Numbered from the stretch's first letter, positions 55,530 to 64,000 are shown. The stretch is DNA of 64,000 bases from Balneolaceae bacterium (GCA_006969905.1 CP030887.1:3212730-3276729), one strand, 5' to 3'. Made by a program: numbers and translations. Notes: a model not told the origin generated them from the letters alone.

Positions 55530-56240
55530 TTATTCATTATACCGGTCTGGGTTGTTATAGGCCCGGATCGCTTTTTGGGTCAGGTCCTTTTTTGCGAAAT
55601 AAGGAATCCAGGAACTCCCTGAGGCAATGAGCCCCCCGATAATCACTCCTGAGGCATTAAAATCCTCACTATCTGCCTGGGATGCCACCGATGCCGCTCC
55701 AATTGCTATCCCTCCTATCACGCCGATTACCTGCACAGCGGTTAACCCGTCCCGTTTTTTGAGGTAGCTCATACTCATTACATTATCAGCAAGGGCCCGC
55801 TTCAGGTTTCGCGCATTAGCTTTTTGCAGCTCGCCCCCGTCTTTGGAAAAATACTCTACCTGGCTGGAGTTGAAATTTGGCCCCATATACATTTGGGTTC
55901 CGTTTGGCCCCGGTACCCAGCTTCCACCTCCGAAAGAATTAACGGTACGCGTGTACAAATCAATATTTCCTTCTTCGATCCGTTTGGCAAAATCATCTCC
56001 GAAGCCTTTTTCAATTCTTAAAAAGTACCCGTCTTCAGTTTGGTAAGCCTTTACCTCCCGCAACGGATAGGAAGTGGTATCATTGACAATAAGCCGGGGC
56101 GACTTAAACATTTTTGACTGGTACACTACTGTCCCCTCAATGCGGGTTCCGTTTTTGAGTTCTACAAATTGATTCGACTGGGATAACACCAATGTTGTAA
56201 AAGTAATGGCGACCAAAAAGAAGGAAATCAGCTTTTTCAT
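55530..56240 (-). CDS. Small exported protein with membrane-associated C-terminus, unknown function
   Basis: This 236-aa protein has a signal peptide (1-20, ending LVLS) and begins its mature part with 'NQFVELKNGTRIEGTVVYQS', a short beta-rich module seen at the start of some exported proteins. The C-terminal part has Gly/Ala/Ser-rich hydrophobic segments (about 165-215) that could be membrane-associated ('VQVIGVIGGIAIGAASVASQ'). It is convergent with the second fibre gene, with 2 nt between stop codons. No function is assigned. Confidence 0.6.
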   Translation of the reverse strand: MKKLISFFLVAITFTTLVLSQSNQFVELKNGTRIEGTVVYQSKMFKSPRLIVNDTTSYPLREVKAYQTEDGYFLRIEKGFGDDFAKRIEEGNIDLYTRTVNSFGGGSWVPGPNGTQMYMGPNFNSSQVEYFSKDGGELQKANARNLKRALADNVMSMSYLKKRDGLTAVQVIGVIGGIAIGAASVASQADSEDFNASGVIIGGLIASGSSWIPYFAKKDLTQKAIRAYNNPDRYNE

Positions 56241-56344
56241 AAAACAGGGTTTAAAACAACTGAATGATTATATATTAATGATTAATAATCAGTACTTAAG
56301 GTGAATTTTGTATGAAGAGATGTCCCTTTTGATCCCCTCAACTA

Positions 56345-56364
56345 GCGCAAGCGTCCGCTTGTGC
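56345..56364. repeat. REP-like hairpin
   Basis: Nine-bp inverted arms (GCGCAAGCG / CGCTTGTGC) with a 2-nt loop and one mismatch, followed by a T-run on the plus strand. Could act as a terminator or as a REP-type element. Confidence 0.5.
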
Positions 56365-56467
56365 TTTTTATCTAATCTACTACTGCAAAAGTGATCAAGT
56401 GTGCCTGTCGATGGTTATGGATGTTGAAGCTTGCCATACTTCTAATTTAGAATACCATACCCTTAAT

Positions 56468-56484
56468 GCAAGTCCAAGACTTGC
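56468..56484. repeat. REP-like hairpin
   Basis: GCAAGTC-CAA-GACTTGC, perfect 7-bp arms with a 3-nt loop. Confidence 0.6.
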
Positions 56485-56494
56485 CAAACTACTT

Positions 56495-56517
56495 CTCTTA
56501 AGTCACAGACTTAAGAG
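56495..56517. repeat. REP-like hairpin
   Basis: CTCTTAAGTC-ACA-GACTTAAGAG, perfect 10-bp arms with a 3-nt loop. Confidence 0.7.
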
Positions 56518-56537
56518 ATCGTACGGGTAGCTTTAGT

Positions 56538-56563
56538 CTCGTTCCGTAGCTCTGCTGCGGAAC
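56538..56563 (+). repeat. REP element, left copy
   Basis: The 26 bases begin CTCGTTCCGTAGC and end GCGGAAC, with GTTCCG/CGGAAC arms inside. They are the exact reverse complement of 57228-57253 on the other side of the transposase gene. Downstream, 'AGCTCCTGCT' also matches the inverted right flank. Confidence 0.85.
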
Positions 56564-56603
56564 ACCCGTTGCAAGCTCCTGCTTCCAGCATTACAAACAT
56601 TAA

Positions 56604-57140
56604 CTACCCTTCAAAGGCAGTAACGTTAATCAAGGCCTCCAATCCGGCATAATGGGCGGCAGAAGAATATCTCCAATGCTCCGGTTTTTCCACAAACCCA
56701 CTTTTTACCGGGTTGTAATGAAGATAGCTAATAAACGCCTCCATCTTTTTAACCGTATTTACCTGCTTGGGGTAGCTCCCTTCCTGCCAAACCTGGTATT
56801 CTGAATCCGGGTTGCTGCTTACCCTGCCTTGTTTGATCCGGGAAAGCAGGATAATACGGTTTCTTTGTTCGAGAGACCGAATGATTTGCCGGGCTGTGTA
56901 GGATTTAAACTTCCTGATTTTTTCGGATACATCAGCTCCTTCAACAATCATGTGCAGGTGATTGTGCATGAGTACATAGGCGTACAAACGAAGCCGGAAC
57001 TCGTTTTGGATAAAAGTGAGGGAACCCAATATAACTTCAGCGAGTACAGGGTCATCAAAGAGAGGAACTCCATCTACTATGGTGTGCGTCAGAAAATAAG
57101 GATAGTGTTCTTCGTGAAATTTAAAGCGGCTTCTGCCCAT
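56604..57140 (-). CDS. REP-associated tyrosine transposase (RAYT, Y1/HUH family)
   Basis: This 178-aa single-domain protein has the transposase_17/RAYT pattern: 'YPYFLTHTIVDGVPLF' near the start, the HUH motif in 'YVLMHNHLHMIVEG' (H61 and H63), 'KFKSYTARQIIRSL', and 'SYLHYNPVKSGFVEKPEHWR', a hallmark of the family. The nucleophilic Tyr is not certain by eye. The protein is expected to cleave and join single-stranded REP DNA. Inverted REP copies flank the gene on both sides (56538-56563 and 57228-57253), as in known RAYT loci. RAYTs are domesticated and do not form ordinary insertion sequences. Confidence 0.92.
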   Translation of the reverse strand: MGRSRFKFHEEHYPYFLTHTIVDGVPLFDDPVLAEVILGSLTFIQNEFRLRLYAYVLMHNHLHMIVEGADVSEKIRKFKSYTARQIIRSLEQRNRIILLSRIKQGRVSSNPDSEYQVWQEGSYPKQVNTVKKMEAFISYLHYNPVKSGFVEKPEHWRYSSAAHYAGLEALINVTAFEG

Positions 57141-57203
57141 AGTCTTTTTGGCAGGTTAGACTGTTCCGGGACTCTTTCCTTACAAAAAGTGCAGATAAAT
57201 AAC

Positions 57204-57221
57204 GGGGAGCAGGAGCTCCCC
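57204..57221. repeat. REP-like hairpin
   Basis: GGGGAGC-AGGA-GCTCCCC, perfect 7-bp arms with a 4-nt loop. Confidence 0.7.
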
Positions 57222-57227
57222 ATTGCA

Positions 57228-57253
57228 GTTCCGCAGCAGAGCTACGGAACGAG
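57228..57253 (-). repeat. REP element, right copy (inverse of 56538-56563)
   Basis: Exact reverse complement of the left copy over 26 bases, starting GTTCCGCAGC. It sits upstream of the transposase gene on its 5' side, whereas the left copy is on its 3' side. Confidence 0.85.
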
Positions 57254-57264
57254 GTTAGGGCTTT

Positions 57265-57280
57265 TCCCGAGTACTCGGGA
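57265..57280. repeat. REP-like palindrome
   Basis: TCCCGAGTACTCGGGA, a perfect 16-bp palindrome. Confidence 0.6.
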
Positions 57281-57306
57281 CGTTACGAATGTTCACGTTC
57301 GTAACG
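57281..57306. repeat. REP-like hairpin
   Basis: CGTTACGAA and TTCGTAACG arms with an 8-nt loop; directly follows the previous palindrome and precedes the end of the lipoprotein gene. Confidence 0.6.
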
Positions 57307-57314
57307 AGGTCAAG

Positions 57315-57797
57315 CTATTCACCATCTTTTAATATGAATTCGTCATATTCTTTTTGCGTTAAACTTCCTTCATATTTTTTAATGGCATCTAACTTGATTA
57401 TAGAGGTTACATATTCAACGAGTTCGTCATTTCTGTATGAACCGTCAAATAATGTGCCTGCTCCATATACAATAGTTGGTTTTAATTCAATATTTTTGAA
57501 AATACGAATCAGTAACTTATCTCCTGTATCAGAATTAGTATACACTAAATCAACTGTGTATTCATTACCCTTTCTACCACCAAACAATATAGATTCTGAT
57601 GAATTTTTTATTGTATTTAATTTATCGATGATAAATGAGTCGGTAACCGATATGTAGATTGCTTCTTTTGTAGAATATTCTTTTGAGTACCCACGGAAAG
57701 AGATTACAATACTGTCATAGTCAGTACTGTCTTTATCTCCTTCATAATTTGAGCAAGAACAAATAATTATCAAAAGAAAAATAAGATACCTTTTCAT
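57315..57797 (-). CDS. Small lipoprotein downstream of Rhs gene, unknown function
   Basis: This 160-aa protein has a lipobox (IICSCSNY, C15) and a short hydrophobic leader. The mature part is alpha/beta-like with 'DSFIIDKLNTIKNSSESILF' and 'LLIRIFKNIELKPTIVYGAG'. It starts 2 nt after the Rhs gene, so it is probably co-transcribed. By position it is a candidate accessory or immunity protein for the Rhs C-terminal domain. A periplasmic lipoprotein immunity would fit a toxin acting in the periplasm. This is inference from position only; the family is unknown. Confidence 0.65.
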   Translation of the reverse strand: MKRYLIFLLIIICSCSNYEGDKDSTDYDSIVISFRGYSKEYSTKEAIYISVTDSFIIDKLNTIKNSSESILFGGRKGNEYTVDLVYTNSDTGDKLLIRIFKNIELKPTIVYGAGTLFDGSYRNDELVEYVTSIIKLDAIKKYEGSLTQKEYDEFILKDGE

Positions 57798-57799
57798 AG

Positions 57800-60700
57800 T
57801 TAATCCTGTTGGTCTGACCTATATATATACCCACTATATCCTGCATACAGTGAAAAACTACCCCCAGTCAATTCAGGAACACCAGCTGAAACTCCTAGTG
57901 AAGTTCCACCATAGGATCTATAAAGAAATGGAAAAGATTTCTTAAATCCGATGCCTTCAAAATATGCTCCATTTACACCAGCTAGACTACCTTGGAAACC
58001 ACCTTCAAATCCTCTTAATCTACTCAAAGATAAATCCCCATCTGCTATTGACCAAAAAGCAGATCCACTCCCTGTAATGCTTCCTTCAACTCCATATAAA
58101 CCATTCAGCTGTCCAGTAAGTCCCCAGTCACCTTCATTTTGACCCGCAATTATAGTTATTACACTGAATTCTATCTGTAGTCCAAGTTTAGCTGCAGCTT
58201 CACCAGAAACATCTAAAGAAACCGCTTGTACGTTATCAGTAATTATATCTGCAATTTCCGCAACTCTTTCTAAAGATTTATCTAAATCTATAGTAATTGG
58301 GTCGTAGTTCTCGGGTATTTTAATGGGAATCATAGCTTTTGGTATATTTATTTCTATATCTACTTTATCAGTTACAATTCTTCCAAATTCTTTTTTATTT
58401 CCAAACTCATCAATTGTGTTAAAAACAATATCCCACGGAGCAGCTCCATCTGGATCAATATATCTTAAAGGATTATTAAATGAATAATTGTAAGGACTTC
58501 GTTCTACATCCTTAGGATCAATTACCCACCACCTACCCACAACCGGATCATAAAACCTTGCTCCGTAGTGATACCAATCCAATCCGAATTCATCCTCCAA
58601 TTCCTTGCCATTGTAGGTGAACTTGTTTTCTTCAGCGCCACCCGCAATGTAGCTGTAATCCGGCATTTTGAGCCCGAAGGGGTAGTAGTCATCCGCCTGG
58701 ATCAGGGTTGCACCATACACACTAATTTTATTATCAGAATCATAGCCTTCCACGGTTTTAAAGGTAGCCCGTACATTACCCAAATGATCGGTCAGGTCGT
58801 ATTCATACTGGTAGCTTTGGGTGATAATGGGTGTAATAGGCCGCACTCTTCCTTCTGCAAACTGAATGAAGTCTAAAGTCTGGTTTTCGTAGACAAAGCC
58901 TGCCGAATAATCGGTTTGCACCCCCGGCACATCATTGACCAGGGTTTGCTGGCGCAGTTTGGTTCCGGAAGCATCGTACATATACCGGATGGTGTTGCCA
59001 TTGCCGAAGGTAATTTTTTCCGGCAGGTTCATGTAGTTGTAGGCAATGTTGGTGATGCCTTTGTTGACATCTGAAATTAAGTTACCATTTTCGTCATAGA
59101 CATACTCACCTGCTGTTTTAGCGCCATCGTAAAATCCTCCTGTTATAGTATTAGGCAATACATCATCAATACGAGTAACACGGTTCCCAATTCCATTATA
59201 AAAGTAGGAGAGTTCATCCATACTAACATTATTCTTAAGCCTGTGAAGGGATGAAATATTTCCGTTCAGATCATAGCTATAAGAAACCCCAAATGAAAAC
59301 CCTGCTGTTTGGCCCCCTGTAAAATCGGCATCTGTTAACTGGTTCAACCCATCATAGGTGTACCCATATTTTTTAATACTGTTGTTGTCCGGGTATACAA
59401 AATCCGGCTTCTTCCATTGCATGCTAGTAATAGTACCGGAGTATTTGTTTGTTGTACCTCCGCAGGTGGCCGCATTATTATAGCACAATTGGTAAGCAAA
59501 CATATCGGCTCCCAGGCTGGCCGGGTCATTCACGCTTTCCAGCCAGCCCCGTTCATGGTAGGTATAGTCCAGGGTTTGCAAGGCTTCACTGCCCCATTTA
59601 AAAAGCTCCTTTTGGGCTAGCTGCCCCAGTTCGTTGTAACTCAACCCGCTTATTTTGACCTCATCGCCAAACCCCGTTTTCTGGTAGCTGGCAATCAATC
59701 GCCCTCCTTCGTCATACTCAAACCGGTTTTTTATCTCCAGGTTTTCCGTATCAGAAACGTGCCTGTTAATGGTTTCCGCTACAAGGCCGTCAAATTTGTA
59801 GAGGGTCCAGCTTTCATCCTGCCCGCCTACGTGGTTGGTGCTTTTGGTATAAATAGTATTCCCGTATTTATCATAAAAGGAAACTCCTTCTATCCATTTA
59901 CCATAAAGGTATTCATCAAATACGGCAGTTGGTATGGCATTAGGCCCACCTATAACTACTTTTTGCCCTGGCCTTGTATGGAATCCCGGTTTTAATACAA
60001 TTCTGTAATTTGCATCTACGCCAATGTAATAAGCCTCATCGGTTTCCAGAGAGTTTAAGCTATACTCAGCCTGGTTATTTTCTATTACGTTTTTCGGTTG
60101 TAGAATACGTGTTTTGCTCCCGGTTACCATTCCGTCTGTCCGGGTTAAATCCACTTCAAACTCTACCAGGTTGTTCCCGGAAATGGTTCCGGGATAGTTT
60201 ACAAAGCTTTCGTCCGGGTTATTGTTATTATCAAAATCATAATCATCGTAATAGGTCACCGACCAATAAATGATTCCACTCCTTCCACAAATGCCAACAG
60301 GTTCCCCTGTAGGGAATGTATTATTGGTGTAGCCCTGGTATACTTCATAATCAGAATGTTCACAATCTGATGACGTAGTTCTGCTTTCCCAATAGGTACT
60401 CAGATTATCAAAATGATCTTGCATACCTTGCCTTGTAAATCGTACTGCATTGGTTTCTGAATAGACTCCTGTTACGATAGCCCTTCCCCGTATGTCGTAT
60501 TTGGTAAAGAACCAGTCTTTCTTATTATCATCTTCACGCATATTGGCATCCTGCGTCAAGGCTACACGCCCCAGTTTATCGTAAACGGTGTATACCCAGC
60601 CTGCTTCCGGTATCTTTTTTTCAACCAACCGGTTGTAGGCATCATATCTCATTTCAGTGAGCCAGTTTTCCCTGATGGAAGTGGAGCCCGAAGCTGTTAA

Positions 60701-62107
60701 GGTGATGGTTGTATTGGTGCCTATCTGGGCAGTGGCTTTGGGTGGAATAATGAACCGTAAATTTCCATACTTGTCATACACATAGTATGTTTTTACAGGT
60801 GTACTTATATCCTGGTAACCTACTTTTAATACCTCTCTGCCCTCCCGGTCGGTATATACTTTTGAGATGTTTCCATCTTCATCCGTGGTTTCATTAACCA
60901 CCAACATTCCCGGTGCATAATAGCCTTCTCCTTTGGGATCACCCGTCATACGTTCATCTGTTTGGTTAGCAATATTCCAACGGATCACCTGGTCAGAGGC
61001 CTCATTTGCCCGGACTTCTGACTTTACGGTATGCCCCGAACCGGGCTGCCAGCTTGCCCCCGGTGCACCTTGTTCTTTTACAGTAAGCAACGGGGATTTT
61101 TCTTGCACAATAACCGCAAAGGGATAAGCGTTTGAGGTAACGCCTGCCGGAGGATTATAGTAAAAGCCGGATTGGGCGAAGATTGCATCCTGCTTATAAT
61201 CAGCGCCCCCTGAACTGGTCGTATAGCTTTGATGTCGGGTTGTAGCTATACCTATCTGGTTATAAGTAATCGGGCTTACTATATGATTCTGCCCGGGTGA
61301 AGCAAACAAGGAAACGTTTTGCCTTGTTTTCCCTATTCCATCCACGTAGCTGATGGCATCGGTTTTATTGCCACTTATCACCGTCAGGTTGTCTAAGGTT
61401 GAAGCACTGGTTACGGGAACCCGCGCTGTTTGTGTGCGCACAAAATTTAAAGAATGATTGTCTTTGAGCAGTTCATAGACTGTTAATGTAGCAGATTGAT
61501 CCGACAGGGTTTGGCCCTGGGCAATAATTGCATACTCACCCGCTTCCGTATTCTCATTAATTACCCATTGGTCATTACCGTTCAGTGTAATGGGTGTTTC
61601 CACTTGGCTATCCAGGTTCTTCAGTTTTAAGGATACCGGACCGTCATTGGTCGTCCAGTTTACGTATATTTTATCCCCTACATATACAGCCCCACCAACC
61701 GGTTGGGTAAGATCCAGGTAAGGGGCTGCATTAACCTGGAAGTAATCGCTGTAGGTATAATAAGCGTAATAGTAACCCTGATTTTGCCCGATCCTGATCC
61801 GGTAGGTGCCTGCTGTTATCCCTGAAGGGACCATCCAGCTATAACCATCTGATTGGCTAAACATGGACTCAACAATGGTTATCCAGCTTCCTCCTACAAC
61901 CTGGTACTGGATTTGGAGATCAGTTGTCCCGGAGTATACATACCAGGATATATAGCATGCCTGCCCGCCTGTACATACCGTACTTGAAGTTGGTGAATTA
62001 ATTACCTGGCCTGGCGTTTGGGCCGTTGTTACTTTGGAAAATCCTCCCGCTATAACTAACAATAACAGGTATGAAAATAATAATGATCGAAATACTGAAG
62101 CTTTCAT
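57800..62107 (-). CDS. Rhs/YD-repeat protein with variable C-terminal domain
   Basis: This 1435-aa protein has a signal peptide (1-30, ending TTAQ) and Ig-like beta domains at the N-terminus (about 35-220). Many YD repeats follow ('YDKYGNLRFIIPPKAT', 'YDAYNRLVEKKIPEAGWVYT'). The Rhs core is 'YDLTDHLGNVRATFK' (about 1110), 'YYPFGLKMPDYSYIAGG', 'YNGKELEDEFGLDWYHYGAR' and 'NPLRYIDPDG' (about 1210-1220). About 215 residues after the core form a separate Gly-rich, beta-patterned C-terminal domain with no nuclease or deaminase motif. Rhs proteins form a shell that holds a C-terminal toxin or adhesive domain. Probably exported by the type 9 pathway or as an envelope protein; no sorting domain is obvious. 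Confidence 0.85.
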   Translation of the reverse strand: MKASVFRSLLFSYLLLLVIAGGFSKVTTAQTPGQVINSPTSSTVCTGGQACYISWYVYSGTTDLQIQYQVVGGSWITIVESMFSQSDGYSWMVPSGITAGTYRIRIGQNQGYYYAYYTYSDYFQVNAAPYLDLTQPVGGAVYVGDKIYVNWTTNDGPVSLKLKNLDSQVETPITLNGNDQWVINENTEAGEYAIIAQGQTLSDQSATLTVYELLKDNHSLNFVRTQTARVPVTSASTLDNLTVISGNKTDAISYVDGIGKTRQNVSLFASPGQNHIVSPITYNQIGIATTRHQSYTTSSGGADYKQDAIFAQSGFYYNPPAGVTSNAYPFAVIVQEKSPLLTVKEQGAPGASWQPGSGHTVKSEVRANEASDQVIRWNIANQTDERMTGDPKGEGYYAPGMLVVNETTDEDGNISKVYTDREGREVLKVGYQDISTPVKTYYVYDKYGNLRFIIPPKATAQIGTNTTITLTASGSTSIRENWLTEMRYDAYNRLVEKKIPEAGWVYTVYDKLGRVALTQDANMREDDNKKDWFFTKYDIRGRAIVTGVYSETNAVRFTRQGMQDHFDNLSTYWESRTTSSDCEHSDYEVYQGYTNNTFPTGEPVGICGRSGIIYWSVTYYDDYDFDNNNNPDESFVNYPGTISGNNLVEFEVDLTRTDGMVTGSKTRILQPKNVIENNQAEYSLNSLETDEAYYIGVDANYRIVLKPGFHTRPGQKVVIGGPNAIPTAVFDEYLYGKWIEGVSFYDKYGNTIYTKSTNHVGGQDESWTLYKFDGLVAETINRHVSDTENLEIKNRFEYDEGGRLIASYQKTGFGDEVKISGLSYNELGQLAQKELFKWGSEALQTLDYTYHERGWLESVNDPASLGADMFAYQLCYNNAATCGGTTNKYSGTITSMQWKKPDFVYPDNNSIKKYGYTYDGLNQLTDADFTGGQTAGFSFGVSYSYDLNGNISSLHRLKNNVSMDELSYFYNGIGNRVTRIDDVLPNTITGGFYDGAKTAGEYVYDENGNLISDVNKGITNIAYNYMNLPEKITFGNGNTIRYMYDASGTKLRQQTLVNDVPGVQTDYSAGFVYENQTLDFIQFAEGRVRPITPIITQSYQYEYDLTDHLGNVRATFKTVEGYDSDNKISVYGATLIQADDYYPFGLKMPDYSYIAGGAEENKFTYNGKELEDEFGLDWYHYGARFYDPVVGRWWVIDPKDVERSPYNYSFNNPLRYIDPDGAAPWDIVFNTIDEFGNKKEFGRIVTDKVDIEINIPKAMIPIKIPENYDPITIDLDKSLERVAEIADIITDNVQAVSLDVSGEAAAKLGLQIEFSVITIIAGQNEGDWGLTGQLNGLYGVEGSITGSGSAFWSIADGDLSLSRLRGFEGGFQGSLAGVNGAYFEGIGFKKSFPFLYRSYGGTSLGVSAGVPELTGGSFSLYAGYSGYIYRSDQQD

Positions 62108-62108
62108 T

Positions 62109-64000
62109 CTAATATCCTCCGAAAAAAATTATATGCTCTTTCTCTTCTGTGGTGCCTAAACCGTCTGTTACCTCAAACTTCAGGAATTTTGTTTCTCCAA
62201 GCGGCATACCAAAAAAAGAAATTGTCTTCCCGGTACCAATAGCAGGCAGGTTCCAGGTTTGGCCTGAATCACTGCTCTCATACCAGGTGTAAGTTGCAGG
62301 CGTTACCTCTCCCGTTACAGTCGCTGTAACCGTAGCATCACATATAAAATTGAGAAGATTTCCATTTCCGGATGGGTCGTAGCAATTGGGTTGATCATTT
62401 ATAGAAATTTCAATAGGAACACCGACTTTGATTTTTTTAATAAGCCTCCGGGTATTAGCCTTATTATCTTCTGTAGTAAGAACAAGCTCGTACTCTTTCC
62501 TGGCTCCAAAAGTATGTACCGCTGTATTTACAGAAGTACTTTCATGACTTGCACCATCTCCGAAGCTCCACTTGTATTTAGCTATGTTTAAACCCGGATT
62601 TAACGTATGGGCTATGAAAGTAACCTGTTGTAATGGATCCGGAACAGCCGGAGATACCTCTATATAAATTTCATTTCCGTACCCATAGTCATTCTTAGAA
62701 ATAATATTACCTTCAAAATCACGGGTAAGGATTAAACGTCCTGCATCATCGTATTCATAGAAGGTGGTACGATGATCCGGCCCGGTCATAGCAGTTACTT
62801 TCCAGGTTAATGGATCGTAGGCAAAGTAACTTATAGAGGCATATTCGGGGATGATAGTTATATCATCGAAATTAGCAATATCACTAGCTACAATTTCTTC
62901 ATTTTTGCTAAGTGTAATTTGAGCAAACCTCCAATCATCAGGGCCTGATGTTGCAGGAAAAGTAATACCATTGATTGGAACTGTATTTTGATAGGCAGAG
63001 CTATACCAAATTCCAGCCTTATATTTTCCTCCAAATTTGGGAGTTACAGAGGGAGTAGTAGCTATAACTCCGTCCAAATTTACCCCGTAATTTTTACCGG
63101 TTCTTGCTCCTGCTTGTGTATAACCATTTTCAAAATCTATATATTCGACTTCACTCTTACGCGCATTTGATACTACTGCTCGAACAAGGCTATTATTTGA
63201 CTCATCATACAATACGGTTTGGTAGGTGCCGTCCTGGTTTACTGATTCGATGACATGACCAAAATGGTCATAAGTAACAATGTTTGAAGTCATCCTCCAG
63301 GGTGTAGCGGAAACAGGCGTCTTGTAACCGTCTTCATAATAAGTTAGATATGAAGTAGGGAATTGAGAATATACCTCATCAGGAATGAATTGATAAGTAT
63401 CATTTTTTCTCCATACATTCGGATAATCACCATTGTACCATTGATTTGACCATGTAGTCACCTCGCTTGAAATTACCTGGCTATTGTTACTCGAGAAGTT
63501 ATAGTTCTTCAGATCCGGATCATCAATGTCTGATATATTGGCAGCTGAAGCCCGATATACCGTATTCTCAAAACCCTGGGTAAGCATGTTTTTGTCTCCC
63601 ATCCCCGGGTATTTCCACCATGCCGGTGTAGCTTTACTCACAAGCAGCTCATTGTCTGAACTGCTTTGTGATACGGTAACCAAAGGCTGGCCGGTATACA
63701 TGTCAAAACCAATGGTTCGTGCTTTGGTTATTAATACTGAAGAGTGATTTGTGGAAATATCATCAGCATAATAATATTTAGTATTAGTTTGACTTACATC
63801 AAACACATTGAAATTAATTCGATCAATCTTATTTGTTTTCCAATTCCCATTTGTTACTTCATTAAATGAGATGTGTTTTTGCTGGGTAATTCCAAGAGGT
63901 TTATTTATCAAATTTGCTACTTCATCAAAACTGCCATTGTTGTTGTAATGCACATTAGCAGAATCAGGAAGTTCATCACTAAATGCATAATGGAATACAT
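62109..64000 (-). CDS. YD-repeat/PKD-domain protein (5' end outside window)
   Basis: The frame is open to base 64000 with no start needed inside: the residues before the GTG at 63953 read VFHYAFSDELPDSANVHYNN, so the N-terminus lies beyond the window. The visible 629 codons contain an Rhs-like region ('YDHFGHVIESVNQDGTYQTV', 'YDDAGRLILTRDFEGNIISK'). There is then a PKD domain (about nt 62670-62390; 'AKYKWSFGDGASHESTS', 'HTFGARKEYELVLTTEDNKA') and an Ig-like C-terminal domain. The stop lies 1 nt from the Rhs gene start, so the two form an operon. The pair resembles the common Bacteroidota arrangement of a large YD-repeat protein ahead of an Rhs-core protein. It may be the partner or carrier of the Rhs protein. 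Confidence 0.75.
   Translation of the reverse strand, partial: VFHYAFSDELPDSANVHYNNNGSFDEVANLINKPLGITQQKHISFNEVTNGNWKTNKIDRINFNVFDVSQTNTKYYYADDISTNHSSVLITKARTIGFDMYTGQPLVTVSQSSSDNELLVSKATPAWWKYPGMGDKNMLTQGFENTVYRASAANISDIDDPDLKNYNFSSNNSQVISSEVTTWSNQWYNGDYPNVWRKNDTYQFIPDEVYSQFPTSYLTYYEDGYKTPVSATPWRMTSNIVTYDHFGHVIESVNQDGTYQTVLYDESNNSLVRAVVSNARKSEVEYIDFENGYTQAGARTGKNYGVNLDGVIATTPSVTPKFGGKYKAGIWYSSAYQNTVPINGITFPATSGPDDWRFAQITLSKNEEIVASDIANFDDITIIPEYASISYFAYDPLTWKVTAMTGPDHRTTFYEYDDAGRLILTRDFEGNIISKNDYGYGNEIYIEVSPAVPDPLQQVTFIAHTLNPGLNIAKYKWSFGDGASHESTSVNTAVHTFGARKEYELVLTTEDNKANTRRLIKKIKVGVPIEISINDQPNCYDPSGNGNLLNFICDATVTATVTGEVTPATYTWYESSDSGQTWNLPAIGTGKTISFFGMPLGETKFLKFEVTDGLGTTEEKEHIIFFGGY

Larger units (their letters stand above)
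56241..56603. other. REP-rich spacer left of the RAYT transposase gene
   Basis: These 363 bases contain no gene but at least four palindromes: 56345-56364 (GCGCAAGCG-TC-CGCTTGTGC, one mismatch), 56468-56484, 56495-56517 and 56538-56563. Together they form a cluster of REP-like elements next to the transposase that would mobilise them. Confidence 0.7.

Noticed and set aside
56604-57140. Ordinary IS200/IS605 insertion sequence
   Set aside because: The protein has RAYT signatures (NHLH and HYNPVKSGFV), and the flanking repeats are inverted REP copies rather than IS ends. No TnpB is present.
1-64000. CRISPR array, tRNA or rRNA genes
   Set aside because: No regularly spaced repeats and no cloverleaf-like or rRNA sequence was seen on reading through.

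Overview
The window comes from a moderately AT-rich Gram-negative bacterium of the Bacteroidota/Balneolota (FCB) group; a marine or halophilic Balneolaceae-like organism would fit. The evidence is a SusC/SusD pair, a hybrid two-component regulator with a periplasmic propeller sensor, several lipoproteins with lipoboxes, secreted proteins with 'NVGIGT' tail-fibre-like repeats, Bacteroidota-type Rhs/YD-repeat proteins and pseudopilin genes. Species assignment is inference. I saw no rRNA or tRNA gene and no CRISPR array.

Region A (1-24653, almost all minus strand) holds an edge-truncated secreted protein (seven-bladed YVTN-type propeller plus Ig/cadherin/Calx-beta-like domains), then a tail-collar protein, a periplasmic-binding-protein-fold protein without a signal peptide, and a plus-strand methyltransferase with a PRMT-like double-glutamate loop. 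Upstream of these lies a tightly coupled 11-gene minus-strand operon (24653 to 6480). Its genes overlap by ATGA or are spaced 1-7 nt apart. It encodes a small Nif11-like protein, a 1312-aa protein of unknown family, a 928-aa tail-spike-like protein with an S74 self-cleaving chaperone, two micro-ORFs (57 and 35 aa), a ComEC-like metallo-beta-lactamase with a long N-terminal extension, a 1579-aa beta-rich DUF6603-like protein, a 637-aa protein of unknown family, a helical repeat protein, a GH25 lysozyme and a membrane protein. Phage-tail-like parts, a lysozyme and large leaderless beta-rich proteins occur together without sheath, baseplate, capsid or terminase genes. This is the best candidate for an undescribed system.

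Region B (24876-45854) is a polysaccharide utilisation locus: hybrid two-component regulator, Na+/solute symporter, GH144-like enzyme, SusC, SusD, LamG-type lipoprotein, a second GH144-like lipoprotein with Ig-like domains, a GH3 beta-glucosidase lipoprotein, and a convergent membrane regulator (propeller, Y_Y_Y, LuxR HTH). GH144 with GH3 points to beta-1,2-glucan or sophorooligosaccharide use. A 59-bp perfect copy of the regulator's 3' end lies beyond the far side of the locus (46083-46141), inside a decayed 0.7-kb stretch.

Region C (46661-53200) carries a YdjM-family membrane hydrolase, a peptidoglycan amidase, an SH3/NlpC-P60 lipoprotein and a four-gene minus-strand operon of type II secretion/type IV pilus type (three prepilin-like proteins and a GspF/PilC membrane platform protein).

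Region D (53300-64000) carries two tandem secreted fibre-like paralogues sharing a 91-bp identical cassette, a small exported protein, a REP-associated tyrosine transposase flanked by inverted REP palindromes, a small lipoprotein, an Rhs protein with a glycine-rich variable C-terminus, and the 3' part of a second YD-repeat/PKD protein cut by the window edge.
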